From Bradyrhizobium sp. JYMT SZCCT0428 (lineage in GTDB: Bacteria > Pseudomonadota > Alphaproteobacteria > Rhizobiales > Xanthobacteraceae): a stretch of DNA of 64,000 nt. Below are positions 43,723 through 52,733 of this stretch, one piece after another (the stretch's first letter is position 1; the number at the start of each line of letters is the position of its first letter). The stretch lies in the NCBI RefSeq assembly GCF_018131075.1, contig NZ_JAFCLS010000045.1, forward strand, positions 1 to 64,000. Reading direction: 5' to 3'. Under the pieces are notes generated by a model. That model saw only the letters and a list, made by a program, of their open reading frames with translations. It made no database searches and had not been told where the DNA came from. The position numbers and the translations under genes are program-made.

Positions 43723-45129
43723 TCACTTAGCAAGTCCCATATATTTCGGCAGCCAGAGCGTCAGCTCCGGGATGTAGGTGATGGCGATGAGCGCCAGCAG
43801 CAGCGGCACCAGCCAGGGGAGGATCGCCATCGTCGTGCGCTCGACCGAGAGCTTTGCGACGCGGGCGAGAACGAACAGCACCATGCCAAGCGGCGGGTGC
43901 AACAGGCCGATCATCAGGTTGAGCGTCATGATCAGCCCGAAATGAATGGGATCGATGCCGAGCTTCAGGACGATCGGCAGCAGGATCGGCACCAGGATGG
44001 TGATCGCGGCGATGGTGTCGATGAAGCAGCCGACGAACAGAATCAGGATGTTCGCCAGCAGCAGGAACACCCATTTGTTCTGGGTGATCCCGAGTATCGC
44101 ATCGCTCAGGATCTGCGCCGCCTGCGACACCGTCAGCAGCCAGGCGAAGATCGAGGCCGCCGTCACGATGAACAGCACCGATGCCGTGGTCTCGATGGTG
44201 TCGAACGTCGCCTTCGCCACCGTCTGCAACGTCATCGAGCGATAGCGCACCAGCCCGAGGAACAGCGACCAGATCACGGCGGCGACCGCAGCCTCCGTCG
44301 GCGTGAACCAGCCCAGCGTCATGCCGCCGATCAGGATGACCGGCGCCATCAGCGCCATCACGGCGGAGAAATCGAAATACCAGTCGAGCGCCAGCAGCGC
44401 CACGAGCCCGATGCCAACCGCCATGTTGACCGAGAGCCCGGCGAGCACCAGCAGCCAGACCGCGAGCGGAAAGCACATAACGACCACGATCTCGAGCCCG
44501 GCCGAGCCGATCTGCCGCCAGGAGAACGGCGTATCGCTGCCCCAGCCGTTCTTGTGGGCGAAATAGGCCACGGTCGCCATCATCATCAAGGTCATGACGA
44601 CGCCCGGAATGAGGCCGCCAAGGAACAGCGCGCCGATCGAGACGTTCGCCATCATGCCGTAGATCACGAACGGCAGCGACGGCGGGATGATCGGGCCGAG
44701 CGTCGCGGAAGCCGCGGTCACGCCAACCGAAAACTCCGTCGAATAGCCATGGTCCTTCATCGCCTTGATTTCGATGGTGCCGAGGCCGGCGGCGTCGGCG
44801 ATCGCGGTGCCGGACATGCCGGAAAAGATCACCGAGCCGACGATGTTGACGTGGCCAAGCCCGCCGCGCATCCAGCCCACCAATGCTACCGCAAAGCTGT
44901 AGATGCGGCCGGTGACGCCGGCGATGTTCATCAGGTTGCCGGCGAGGATGAAGAACGGAACCGCGAGCAGCGGAAAACTTTCGACGCCCGCGATCATGCG
45001 CTGCGCCAGCGTCACGTCGGGCGTGATGCCGGTGACGAGAATGTACAACAGTGACGACACCGCCATCGCCAGCGCGACGGGAAGGCCGACCAGCATCAAC
45101 AGCAAAAATCCCCCAAGCAGCAGCAGCAT
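43723..45129 (-). CDS. TRAP transporter large permease (DctM)
   Basis: This 468-residue polytopic inner-membrane protein starts with MLLLLGGFLLLMLVGLPVALA and has the GVFTP-like motif as LGWFTPTEAAVAAV. The protein is about 40 residues longer than common DctM proteins because of an added hydrophobic stretch around residues 215-260 (VVVMCFPLAVWLLVLAGL and following), probably two extra helices. Together with DctQ and DctP it imports a hexonate or hexuronate using the sodium gradient. Confidence 0.92.
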   Translation of the reverse strand: MLLLLGGFLLLMLVGLPVALAMAVSSLLYILVTGITPDVTLAQRMIAGVESFPLLAVPFFILAGNLMNIAGVTGRIYSFAVALVGWMRGGLGHVNIVGSVIFSGMSGTAIADAAGLGTIEIKAMKDHGYSTEFSVGVTAASATLGPIIPPSLPFVIYGMMANVSIGALFLGGLIPGVVMTLMMMATVAYFAHKNGWGSDTPFSWRQIGSAGLEIVVVMCFPLAVWLLVLAGLSVNMAVGIGLVALLALDWYFDFSAVMALMAPVILIGGMTLGWFTPTEAAVAAVIWSLFLGLVRYRSMTLQTVAKATFDTIETTASVLFIVTAASIFAWLLTVSQAAQILSDAILGITQNKWVFLLLANILILFVGCFIDTIAAITILVPILLPIVLKLGIDPIHFGLIMTLNLMIGLLHPPLGMVLFVLARVAKLSVERTTMAILPWLVPLLLALIAITYIPELTLWLPKYMGLAK

Positions 45130-45133
45130 CGCC

Positions 45134-45706
45134 CTACCCTTCCGTTCCGTCGAACGCGCCGGGGCGCTCCAGTATCGAATAGCCGCGCCGCCAGTTTTCG
45201 ATCGCGATCTGGATCGAGCGGCCGAACATCAGCACGAAGCCGAGCAGCACGCCGTAATAGACAAAACCCTTTTCGATCTTGATCGTCGTCATCCGCTCTT
45301 CGCCGATGATCTGGATGTAGACCCAGACCAGCTTGATCGCATAGCCGAAGAAGGCGATCCGGATCAGGTCGATCACGGTCGAGAGCGCGCGCGCCACCGC
45401 ATGCGGCAGATAGCGGAACACCAGGTCGACCTGGATGTGCCGCGACAGCCGCACGCACATCGACGAGCCGATAAATACCACGCCGATCAGGCAATAGGTC
45501 GCGATCTCCTCGGTCCAGGCATAGCTGTCGTTGAGGACGTAGCGGGTGAAAAACTGCAGGAAGACGCACAGCGCCATGATCCAGAAGATCACCAGCGCCA
45601 GCCAGTCCTCGAACGCATACGGACTGAGGTCGGCGCCCTTCGGCGCCTCGTCCTCGAACGTATGGGCGATCTCTTCCGCCGTGATCTGCTTGTGCACTTC
45701 AGCCAT
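45134..45706 (-). CDS. TRAP transporter small permease (DctQ)
   Basis: The product is 190 residues with four hydrophobic segments following an unusually long polar N-terminus of about 35 residues. ALCVFLQFFTRYVLNDSYAWTEE is the DctQ signature region. ATG 45706 was chosen over a longer reading to 45784 that lacks family sequence. It lies 4 bp upstream of dctM and is co-transcribed with dctP. Confidence 0.9.
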   Translation of the reverse strand: MAEVHKQITAEEIAHTFEDEAPKGADLSPYAFEDWLALVIFWIMALCVFLQFFTRYVLNDSYAWTEEIATYCLIGVVFIGSSMCVRLSRHIQVDLVFRYLPHAVARALSTVIDLIRIAFFGYAIKLVWVYIQIIGEERMTTIKIEKGFVYYGVLLGFVLMFGRSIQIAIENWRRGYSILERPGAFDGTEG

Positions 45707-45796
45707 GGAGTTGGGCTTTCCTTCCAAACTGGCTCGAGGTGGCTCGCCCCTGCCCGCCGCGATGGATGCGGCAAGCAGGGACAAAAGCCCGTCGGT

Positions 45797-46774
45797 TTAC
45801 TTCACCGCCTGGATGCGATCCCAGTCGGCCTTGCGGTAGTCGAAGCTTTCAAAGCTCGTGGTCTTGATCACGGTGTCACGGAACGCGTCCTTGTCGACCT
45901 CGGTGACGGTGAGACCCTTCTGCTTGAAGAAATCGACCAGCTTGGCCTCGTTGACCTTGATCTCGCCGGTTGCCTTGGCGGCGGCTTCCTGGGTGACTTC
46001 GGTGAAGATCTTGCGATCCTCTTCGCTGAGCTTCTTCCAGAGCCCGCCGGAAATGATCGTGTTGAGGTGGTCGACGATGTGACCAGTCAGCACGATGTGC
46101 TTCTGCACCTCGTAGAACTTCTTCGCCTCGATGGTGGTGAGCGGATTTTCCTGGGCTTCCACGGTGCCGTTCTGCAGCGCCAGGTAAACCTCGGCGAAGG
46201 CGATCGGCGCGGTGTTGGCGCCGCAGGCGCGCGGCATCGCCAGATATGCCGGCACGTCGGGCACGCGGATCTTGAGGCCCTTCATGTCCGCGCAGACCTT
46301 GATCGGCTTGTTCGACGAGGTGTGACGAACGCCGTAATAGGTCACTGCGACGATGCGGTGGCCGGTCTTGTCTTCATAACCCTTGGTGAGATCCTTGAAG
46401 ACATCGCTCTTGGTGTAGGCCAGGAGATGATCGGCGTCGCGGAACGTGTAGGGATAATAGGTCACGCCGATCGGCGGAAAACTCTTGGCGGCGAAGCTCG
46501 AGCCGGAGATGATGATGTCGACCGAGCCCAGCGAAAGGCCCTGGTTGATGTCGGCTTCCTTGCCGAGCTGCGAGGCCGGATAGACGTCGATCGCATAGCG
46601 GCCGTTGGTGCGCTTGCCGATCTCCTGTGCGGCCCACACCGACGCGGTATGGAACGGCTCGGACGTCTCATAGACGTGCGCCCATTTCAGTTTGGTCTGC
46701 GCCATGCCGGCGCTGGTGGCCGCAACAAGCGCGGCAGCGGAAGCCGCCAATATGATTGTCAATTTCTTCAACAT
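45797..46774 (-). CDS. TRAP transporter substrate-binding protein (DctP)
   Basis: This 325-residue periplasmic protein has a signal peptide ending near SAGMAQ (residue 26). The core Arg of the family is in KGLKIRVPDVPAY, and QNGTVEAQENPLTTI is also typical. The ligand is likely a sugar acid such as mannonate, fructuronate or idonate, judged from uxuA, the idonate dehydrogenase and uxuB-like genes. First gene of the TRAP operon. Confidence 0.92.
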   Translation of the reverse strand: MLKKLTIILAASAAALVAATSAGMAQTKLKWAHVYETSEPFHTASVWAAQEIGKRTNGRYAIDVYPASQLGKEADINQGLSLGSVDIIISGSSFAAKSFPPIGVTYYPYTFRDADHLLAYTKSDVFKDLTKGYEDKTGHRIVAVTYYGVRHTSSNKPIKVCADMKGLKIRVPDVPAYLAMPRACGANTAPIAFAEVYLALQNGTVEAQENPLTTIEAKKFYEVQKHIVLTGHIVDHLNTIISGGLWKKLSEEDRKIFTEVTQEAAAKATGEIKVNEAKLVDFFKQKGLTVTEVDKDAFRDTVIKTTSFESFDYRKADWDRIQAVK

Positions 46775-46853
46775 TGAAATCTCCTCCGTTGTTACATTTG
46801 CTTTTCTTACTCAACCGCTTCAGCCTTTTTGGCCGAACCGTTCGAATGCCTGA

Positions 46854-47645
46854 TCAGCCGCTCCTGGCCTGCGCACGAGGCGCTGCGGCTTCGGTTCCAA
46901 AATTTTGTGCAAAGCGTTCCTGCGAACGCGCCAGATGCTCGCGCATGGTGGTGCGCGCGGCGTCGGGATCGCGCGCGGCGATGGCGTCGCGGATCGCCTG
47001 ATGCTCACTGAGCGCGGCGCCCCAGGATTCCGGGTTCTCGAAATAATGCGCCAGCTTGGCAAAATAGGGATTGAGCCGCTGGTCGAACAGTTCGCCGACG
47101 ACACGAACCAGCACGGCGTTATCGAGACTTCCCGCCACCGCGACATGGAAGGCGCGATCATGGATCATCGAGGCGTCGCCGGGATGCTGGGTGTTGGCCA
47201 TCGCCAGCAGCGAGGCGTCGATGCGCGCGATATCCTCGGGCTTTGCTACCCTCGCCGCTTGTTCGGCGATGGCGCCTTCGATAAATTCGCGGGCGCGCAG
47301 CAATTCGAACGGCCCTTCGATCATTGCGGAGGCCGGCAAAGGCGTGGCCAGCGCGGCCGGATCGCTGACATAGATTCCGGAGCCGACCCGAATGCGAACA
47401 CGTCCTTCGACCTCGAGCGCGATCAGCGCTTCGCGCACGGTGGGACGGGAGACCTTCAATTGCTCGGCAATATCGCGTTCGGTCGGGAGCCTGGAGCCGA
47501 CGGCGTATTCGCCGCTGTCGATCAACGCGCGCAGCTGATCGGCAACCTGGCGGTATAGGCGTCGCGCTTCCACTGCCTCAAGCGGCACGCTGGTCTCTCC
47601 CCGAACGATCCCGCGGATCGGTTCTTTTTCTGGTGGCTTGGCCAT
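46854..47645 (-). CDS. GntR family regulator, FadR subfamily (UxuR-like)
   Basis: The product is 263 residues: an N-terminal winged helix (LPTERDIAEQLKVSRPTVREAL) and a C-terminal all-helical FCD ligand domain (FELLRAREFIEGAIAEQAA; EHQAIRDAIAARD). ATG 47645 was chosen; ATG 47705 adds 20 residues but overlaps the operator region. It lies 79 bp before dctP on the same strand and faces the uxuB-like gene. It probably represses both in the absence of a sugar acid. Confidence 0.9.
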   Translation of the reverse strand: MAKPPEKEPIRGIVRGETSVPLEAVEARRLYRQVADQLRALIDSGEYAVGSRLPTERDIAEQLKVSRPTVREALIALEVEGRVRIRVGSGIYVSDPAALATPLPASAMIEGPFELLRAREFIEGAIAEQAARVAKPEDIARIDASLLAMANTQHPGDASMIHDRAFHVAVAGSLDNAVLVRVVGELFDQRLNPYFAKLAHYFENPESWGAALSEHQAIRDAIAARDPDAARTTMREHLARSQERFAQNFGTEAAAPRAQARSG

Positions 47646-47674
47646 CGGACTGGCCTTGAGCTTCGCCACCGATC

Positions 47675-47695
47675 GGTAAATTGGCCTTACCAATT
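47675..47695. promoter_or_regulatory. Probable GntR/FadR-family operator
   Basis: Two overlapping perfect palindromes occur: GGTAA-N7-TTACC (47675-47691) and AATTGG-N5-CCAATT (47679-47695). TTGG...CCAA spacing fits sites of FadR-subfamily GntR proteins. The element sits 30 bp before the regulator ATG and 81 bp before the uxuB-like start, so it could control both. Confidence 0.65.
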
Positions 47696-47775
47696 GACCA
47701 AACATTGACCTTACGGGCGCGCTATGTCAAGGCGAATGGCGAAAATTCCGCCATTCCAACCCAAAGGAGGCCGAT

Positions 47776-49245
47776 TTGCGCCTCTCGAACGCCAGCCTTG
47801 ACCGGCTTCCCGGCCATATCCGCCGCCCCGGTTACGACCGTGGACGCGTCACATCAGGCATCGTCCACCTCGGAATCGGCGCCTTTCACCGCGCGCACCA
47901 GGCGGTCGTGATCGACGACCTGCTCGCAAACGGCCCGACGGACTGGGGAATCATCGGCGCCAGCCTTCGAAGTTCGGACACCTACGACGCCCTTGCCCCG
48001 CAGGATTGTCTCTATGCGGTTGCCGTTCGCTCCGGCGCGGGCACTGAACACCGGATCATCGGCTCAGTGCTGCAGACGGAAGTGGCCAAGAACAACCCCG
48101 CACAATTGATCGCCCGCATGGCTGATCCCGCCACGCGCATCGTCTCGCTGACCATCACTGAGAAGGGCTATTGCCACACGCCGCAGACCGGCGAACTCAA
48201 CGCTGACCATCCCGACATCGTCCACGACCTTGCAAATCCGGATGCGCCGCGATCGGCTCCGGGATTCATCGTGGCCGCTTTGGCGCGTCGCCGCGTGGCT
48301 GATATCGCGCCCTTCACCGTCCTCTCCTGCGACAATCTTTCGGCCAACGGCCATACCGTGAAACGGATCCTGACGCAGTTCGCGCACCTGCGCTCGCCCG
48401 AGCTCGGAAAGTGGATCGCCGATCACGTCGCCTGCCCATCGACAATGGTCGATCGCATCGTGCCCGAGACTACCAACGCCGATCGCGCGGCGGTCTCGTC
48501 CGAACTCGGCGTGACCGATGCGTGGCCTGTAATTACCGAGCCGTTCACGCAGTGGATCGTCGAAGACAATTTTCCGGCCGGCCGGCCGGACTTCGCCCGC
48601 GCCGGCGTGCAGCTCGTCGCTGACGTGACGCCGTTCGAACACATGAAGCTGCGGCTGCTCAATGCCAGCCATTCGGCGCTGGCCTATCTCGGCTATCTCG
48701 CGGGCCATGAGACCATTGCCGCTGCGATGACTGACGATCGCTTTGCGGCGTTCGCCCATGGCGTGATGCAGGAATCCGCCGTGACGCTTTCGATGCCCGA
48801 GGGGACTGACCTGGCGGGATACAGCGCCTCGCTTCTCGAGCGCTTTGCCAACCCCGCCCTGCGTCACCGCACCTGGCAGATCGCGATGGACGGATCGCAG
48901 AAACTGCCGCAGCGGCTGCTCGGCACGATGCAGGACCGGCTGCGGCTGGGCTTGCCGATCGATACGCATGCGCTCGCCGTCGCAGGCTGGATGCGCTACG
49001 TCACGGCCAGCGATGAGAAGGGACAGGCGATCGAGGTGCGCGATCCCTTAGCGGCGGAACTGGCCGCGATCGCCAAAACAGCCGGCCCCGTCGCTGATCG
49101 GCTGGCGCCTGCGCTGCTCGACGTTCGTTCGATCTTCGGCGAATTTGGAAACGACCCCCGCCTGCGCAACGCCGTGACGCGCGCGCTGGCGCAGCTCTAC
49201 GAATTGGGCGCCCGTCGGGCGGTGAAGGCCTGGCTGCCGGCATAA
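47776..49245 (+). CDS. uxuB: Mannitol dehydrogenase family protein (fructuronate reductase-like)
   Basis: This 489-residue NAD(P)-dependent polyol dehydrogenase of the long-chain family has the dinucleotide motif GIVHLGIGAFHRAHQ, the KLRLLNASHSALAYLG active-site segment with catalytic Lys, and NADRA. It starts with TTG 47776, eight bases after AAAGGAGG. Neighbouring uxuA suggests D-fructuronate to D-mannonate; mannitol or arabinitol 2-dehydrogenase are alternatives, so the symbol is provisional. It is divergent from the GntR gene. Confidence 0.82.
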   Translation: MRLSNASLDRLPGHIRRPGYDRGRVTSGIVHLGIGAFHRAHQAVVIDDLLANGPTDWGIIGASLRSSDTYDALAPQDCLYAVAVRSGAGTEHRIIGSVLQTEVAKNNPAQLIARMADPATRIVSLTITEKGYCHTPQTGELNADHPDIVHDLANPDAPRSAPGFIVAALARRRVADIAPFTVLSCDNLSANGHTVKRILTQFAHLRSPELGKWIADHVACPSTMVDRIVPETTNADRAAVSSELGVTDAWPVITEPFTQWIVEDNFPAGRPDFARAGVQLVADVTPFEHMKLRLLNASHSALAYLGYLAGHETIAAAMTDDRFAAFAHGVMQESAVTLSMPEGTDLAGYSASLLERFANPALRHRTWQIAMDGSQKLPQRLLGTMQDRLRLGLPIDTHALAVAGWMRYVTASDEKGQAIEVRDPLAAELAAIAKTAGPVADRLAPALLDVRSIFGEFGNDPRLRNAVTRALAQLYELGARRAVKAWLPA

Positions 49246-49381
49246 GCGACAGCGCTGGTCGCGGTGCATTGCTTCGCAGGGTTCCGATTCGCGCGCCAAA
49301 TGAGTGGCCGGGAACATTCCAAATCCGGGAACATTCGGTAAGCGGTGGGGTTGGTGTTCATCGACCTGAAGGAGTTCAGTC

Positions 49382-49714
49382 ATGAAGAAATTTATCGTAG
49401 TGCTCGCGATTGGCGCCGGCACGCTGCTCGCTACCGGCGCAACGGCCGCACCACTCTCGAATGGCATTACCGTGATGCCGGATAACGGCATCGAACATGT
49501 CAGCATGGTGTGCGACGAATATGGCCAGTGCTACCGCACCCGTGGCGGCCGCCGCGTCGTCGTTGAGCGGGAATACGGCGACAGCTACAATTATTACGCT
49601 CCGCGCGAGCGATACATTGAACGCCGCGGCTATTACAATGACGGCCCGAGCGTCGGTATCGGCGTGGGACCGGGCGGCGTCGGTGTTGGATTTGGCGTCG
49701 GACCGCGCTGGTAA
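49382..49714 (+). CDS. Small exported Gly-rich protein
   Basis: The product is 110 residues: a signal peptide (MKKFIVVLAIGAGTLLATGATAA), a Cys pair (C44, C50) in the mature part, a Tyr/Arg-rich middle and a C-terminal Gly-Val repeat (GIGVGPGGVGVGFGVG). AAGGAG precedes the ATG. It resembles small envelope proteins common in Bradyrhizobium. Function unknown. A hairpin follows it. Confidence 0.75.
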   Translation: MKKFIVVLAIGAGTLLATGATAAPLSNGITVMPDNGIEHVSMVCDEYGQCYRTRGGRRVVVEREYGDSYNYYAPRERYIERRGYYNDGPSVGIGVGPGGVGVGFGVGPRW

Positions 49715-49735
49715 GATCCAGTTTCGTCAAGTCGG

Positions 49736-49757
49736 GGCCGCAGAGAAATCTGCGGCC
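49736..49757 (+). terminator. Hairpin terminator candidate
   Basis: Perfect 9-base arms (GGCCGCAGA/TCTGCGGCC) enclose a GAAA tetraloop, 22 bases after the Gly-rich gene stop. No strong T-run follows, so termination may be partial and allow read-through into the next small gene. Confidence 0.6.
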
Positions 49758-49797
49758 TTCGGCGCGCCTGGTTTCCGGTATCGCTTGAGGATTTGAG

Positions 49798-49992
49798 ATG
49801 GACGAAAACAAGTTCGCCGCACTGCTCGGTCACGCAGCGCTGAAGGTGTGGCCGGAGCTGTCGCGCGACGCCCAGGAAATGCTGTTTGCAGCTGCCGTCG
49901 ATGACGGGGTCATTGCAAACACGCTCGCAACCTACCTGCACGATCATCATCCCCGGACCGCCCACCCACCCAAGCCGACGGTGCTGGTCTGA
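49798..49992 (+). CDS. Small hypothetical protein conserved in Bradyrhizobium
   Basis: The product is 64 residues, cytosolic. The ending DHHPRTAHPPKPT and the helix LGHAALKVWPELSRDAQEMLF are familiar from a small conserved Bradyrhizobium family without known function. GAGG lies 8 bases before the ATG. It probably forms a short helical domain with a disordered His/Pro-rich tail. Confidence 0.65.
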   Translation: MDENKFAALLGHAALKVWPELSRDAQEMLFAAAVDDGVIANTLATYLHDHHPRTAHPPKPTVLV

Positions 49993-50298
49993 TTCTGATC
50001 TGCATGGCGGCAGAATTTTACAACCGCCGTAGAACTATTCGAAACCCTCTACTCGCCTGACGCTAACGCTCGCCAGATTGCAAGCACCAAAATTGCAAAC
50101 CTGACTCGGGCCACGGGATCGTTCTCTCTCGCAGCGCACACCGCTGATAATACTTTCAGAAGACACAACCCTGTGTTTCAATCGGTCCTGCGGAAACTGC
50201 AACCGCGTGCGTCCGCAGGCCGGATCCTGCCCCGATCGCGAGTCCCGGCCAGCAGAAAACAACGCACGGTCTCAAAACCATAACAACGGAGGAAATCC
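49993..50298. other. Intergenic region without recognised gene
   Basis: These 306 bases show no convincing ORF on either strand. The right end holds the promoter and GGAGG ribosome site of the NTF2-like gene. No repeat of the families seen elsewhere in the window is present. Confidence 0.55.
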
Positions 50299-50748
50299 AT
50301 GGACATCGATCGTCGTCAGCTTGCGTTACCGGTACTCGCCATCGGACTTCTCGGCGTGATGCCGGCCTTCGCCGGCGCCGATGAAGATGCGATCGCCAAG
50401 AACCTCGAGGCCTTCCGCACCGCGCAGGCCGCCGCCAACGCCGAGGGGCTCGCCGCGCTTTGCGCAGCCGAGCTCAGCTACAGCCACTCGGATGGCCGGG
50501 TCGAGGACAAGGCGGCCTTCATCGCCGGCGCGACCAGCGGAAAATCGAAATGGCTGTCGCTGACCTATAAAGACCCCGCGATCCGCGTCGTCGGTCCGGT
50601 CGCGACCGTCCGGTTCAATTGGCTCGGTGAGCAGGAGGCCGTCGCCGACGGCAAGAAGACCGCCACCAACCTCCACATCCTGATGACCTGGCTAAAGCAG
50701 GGATCGGACTGGAAACTGCTGTCGCGCTCGTCGACCAAGCTCGGGTAG
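50299..50748 (+). CDS. Exported NTF2-like / DUF4440-type protein
   Basis: The product is 149 residues with a hydrophobic N-terminal signal peptide (cleavage near PAFAGA, residue 26). The mature part has the pattern of the SnoaL/NTF2-like fold: AAELSYSHSDGRVEDKAAFI, then TVRFNWLGEQ and LHILMTWLKQGSDWKLLSRS. The GGAGG site is clear. Fold members bind small ligands or act as enzymes; nothing here identifies the substrate. A perfect 14-bp hairpin follows. Confidence 0.8.
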   Translation: MDIDRRQLALPVLAIGLLGVMPAFAGADEDAIAKNLEAFRTAQAAANAEGLAALCAAELSYSHSDGRVEDKAAFIAGATSGKSKWLSLTYKDPAIRVVGPVATVRFNWLGEQEAVADGKKTATNLHILMTWLKQGSDWKLLSRSSTKLG

Positions 50749-50786
50749 CAGCCTCCGCTTCGAAACGGCCTTTGCCGCCAATCGAC

Positions 50787-50817
50787 CACCAACAGCGCAC
50801 GCCGTGCGCTGTTGGTG
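50787..50817. terminator. Strong hairpin, probable terminator
   Basis: Perfect 14-base arms (50787-50800 and 50804-50817) with a 3-base loop GCC form a very stable stem. It lies 39 bases after the NTF2-like stop and 38 bases before the next start. No U-tract follows. Confidence 0.7.
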
Positions 50818-50854
50818 CGTTGGCAGGTGCCAAAAAAGAAGCCGGGAACTTGTA

Positions 50855-51646
50855 ATGGATTTCATCGAACTTGATGGCGTCGGGCTGCGCTACGAACTTA
50901 GCGGCAAGGGTGACCGCACCCTGGTGCTGGTGCACGAAATGGCTGGCTCGCTCGAAAGTTTTGACGACGTCGTGCCACGGTTCTCGGAAGCGCGCCGGGT
51001 GTTGCGCTACGACACCAGAGGCGCGGGAATGTCCCAGAAGGTGCGCGGCGAGCTTGGCATCGATACGATGGCCGACGACATCGCAGGTCTACTCGATGCG
51101 CTCGGCATCGCCGGCAAGGTCGCACTGGCGGGCGTCGCCCTCGGCGGCGCGATCGCACTTCATTTCGCGACCCGATACCCCGAACGCACGAGTGCGGTCG
51201 CGGTCAGCAGCCCGGCCACCGGCATAGCCGCGGAGCGTCGCGCGGCAGCGCTTGAACGGCTCCTCAAGATCGAGGCTGCCGGCATGGCTTTCGCCGTCGC
51301 CGATTCGACGCAGAATGGTTATGCGCCGGAGCTTCGCGGCGACATCGCGCGCTTTGAACGATACCGGGCGCGGTGGCTCGGCAACGATCCCGCGAGCTAT
51401 GCCACGATCTGGCGCATGCTGGCCGGCCTCGACATGCAGGACGAACTGACAAGGCTGCGCTGTCCCGTGCTCGTGATCGGCGGCAGTTTTGACCGCGTGC
51501 GCCCGCCCGCACTCGCGGAAGCCACGGCCAAAACGATCCCCGGGGCACGCTACGTCGAAATTCCCTCCGGCCACTACATGGCGGTGCAAACGCCTGATCT
51601 GTTTTCCGATTGCATCGACGCGTTCCTCAACACGCTCGATGCCTGA
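50855..51646 (+). CDS. Alpha/beta hydrolase fold protein with Ala at the nucleophile position
   Basis: The product is 263 residues. The fold is clear: LVLVHEMAGS (oxyanion loop), a nucleophile elbow, SFDRVRPP (acid) and GHYMAVQTP (His). The elbow reads GVALGG, so the usual Ser, Cys or Asp is A95 (codon GCC, one change from TCC). Otherwise it resembles 3-oxoadipate enol-lactonase and related esterases. It may be non-hydrolytic, or use another residue. The Met start at 50855 lacks a strong ribosome site. It is followed 36 bp later by an MBL-fold hydrolase, probably in one operon. Confidence 0.82.
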   Translation: MDFIELDGVGLRYELSGKGDRTLVLVHEMAGSLESFDDVVPRFSEARRVLRYDTRGAGMSQKVRGELGIDTMADDIAGLLDALGIAGKVALAGVALGGAIALHFATRYPERTSAVAVSSPATGIAAERRAAALERLLKIEAAGMAFAVADSTQNGYAPELRGDIARFERYRARWLGNDPASYATIWRMLAGLDMQDELTRLRCPVLVIGGSFDRVRPPALAEATAKTIPGARYVEIPSGHYMAVQTPDLFSDCIDAFLNTLDA

Positions 51647-51681
51647 TCGCACCCCTCCTCCATTGCACAGGGTCTTCCAAC

Positions 51682-52563
51682 ATGCCTTCGCAACCCGCAC
51701 AGCAAATTCCCGGCGTTTATCATCGCAAGGTCGGGGACATCGTCGTCACCACGATCAGCGATGGCTATCTCGACGGCAATCTCGAGGTAATGCGTAACGT
51801 CGACGTCGAGAAAGCACGCCGAATCCTGCAGGACGCATTCCGGCCGGCGCGGCGAACCAGCGTCAACACATTCCTGATCCATTCGAGGGGTCGTATCGCG
51901 ATCGTCGACACCGGATCGGGCAATTATCTGCAGCCGACCGCCGGCCACGTGCAGCGTAATCTTGCGGCAGCCGGCATCGATCCGAAATCGATCGACACCG
52001 TGCTGCTCACGCACATGCACCCGGATCACTCCGCCGGCCTGACCGACATGTCGAACGGCCAACGCTTGTTTCCGAACGCGGAACTGGTCATGCACGAAAA
52101 CGAACAGGCCTATTGGTTTGACGATGGCGAGATGAGCAAGGTCGACGAGCGAGCCAGGCAGCTCTATTTTGGCGCCGGCCGGGAGCAGGTCGAACCGTAC
52201 AGGGAACGCACGCGTTTGTTTCGAGACGGCGAGGTTTTTCCCGGCGTAACCGCAGTACCCAGCCTCGGGCATACGCCGGGTCATACCGCGTATCTGATTG
52301 CATCTGATAATGATCAGTTGATGATCTGGGGCGACACCGTGCACGTGCCGGAAGTGCAGACCGCGTTTCCCGAAGCCGGCATGGCCTTCGACACCGACCT
52401 CGCCGCGGCAGCAGCCTCACGAAAACGTATGTTCGATCGCGTCAGCGCAGACGGCATCCTGATCGCCGGGATGCACCTGCATTTCCCCGCATTCTCGCGC
52501 CTTGCACGCCGTGGCGACGCCTATGCGCTTTATCCGGAGGCATGGGTTCACAATCTGGCCTAG
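51682..52563 (+). CDS. MBL-fold metallo-hydrolase
   Basis: This 293-residue metallo-beta-lactamase fold enzyme has the HxHxDH motif in LTHMHPDHSAGL, downstream His in SLGHTPGHTAYL and Asp in IWGDTVHVPEV. It is likely a cytosolic lactonase or esterase (AHL-lactonase/arylsulfatase-like group); substrate unknown. It is adjacent to the alpha/beta hydrolase gene. ATG 51682 was chosen for the normal family N-terminus; longer reading to 51610 overlaps the previous gene. Confidence 0.88.
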   Translation: MPSQPAQQIPGVYHRKVGDIVVTTISDGYLDGNLEVMRNVDVEKARRILQDAFRPARRTSVNTFLIHSRGRIAIVDTGSGNYLQPTAGHVQRNLAAAGIDPKSIDTVLLTHMHPDHSAGLTDMSNGQRLFPNAELVMHENEQAYWFDDGEMSKVDERARQLYFGAGREQVEPYRERTRLFRDGEVFPGVTAVPSLGHTPGHTAYLIASDNDQLMIWGDTVHVPEVQTAFPEAGMAFDTDLAAAAASRKRMFDRVSADGILIAGMHLHFPAFSRLARRGDAYALYPEAWVHNLA

Positions 52564-52733
52564 GGGGACGCAGCGCAACCCGGGTGGCGTGACCAGGAGC
52601 CCGTTCTACTTTGCATGGGGTTGTTTTCGCGATTTTTTGTCCGGGCCCAGTCCGGGTACCAAACTGGCGCAAACAAAGATGCGGACTATATGAGGGATCG
52701 TAGTCCGTCATATCCATCACGCCAGCTAGGCCC

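Noticed and set aside
43576..45054. 492-residue plus-strand open frame
   Set aside because: Antisense shadow of the TRAP large permease; the composition (Gln/Arg/His/Asp-rich) is typical of reversed membrane-protein codons.
50035..50262. 75-residue minus-strand open frame in an intergenic region
   Set aside because: No ribosome site, no family resemblance, and composition unlike a real short protein.
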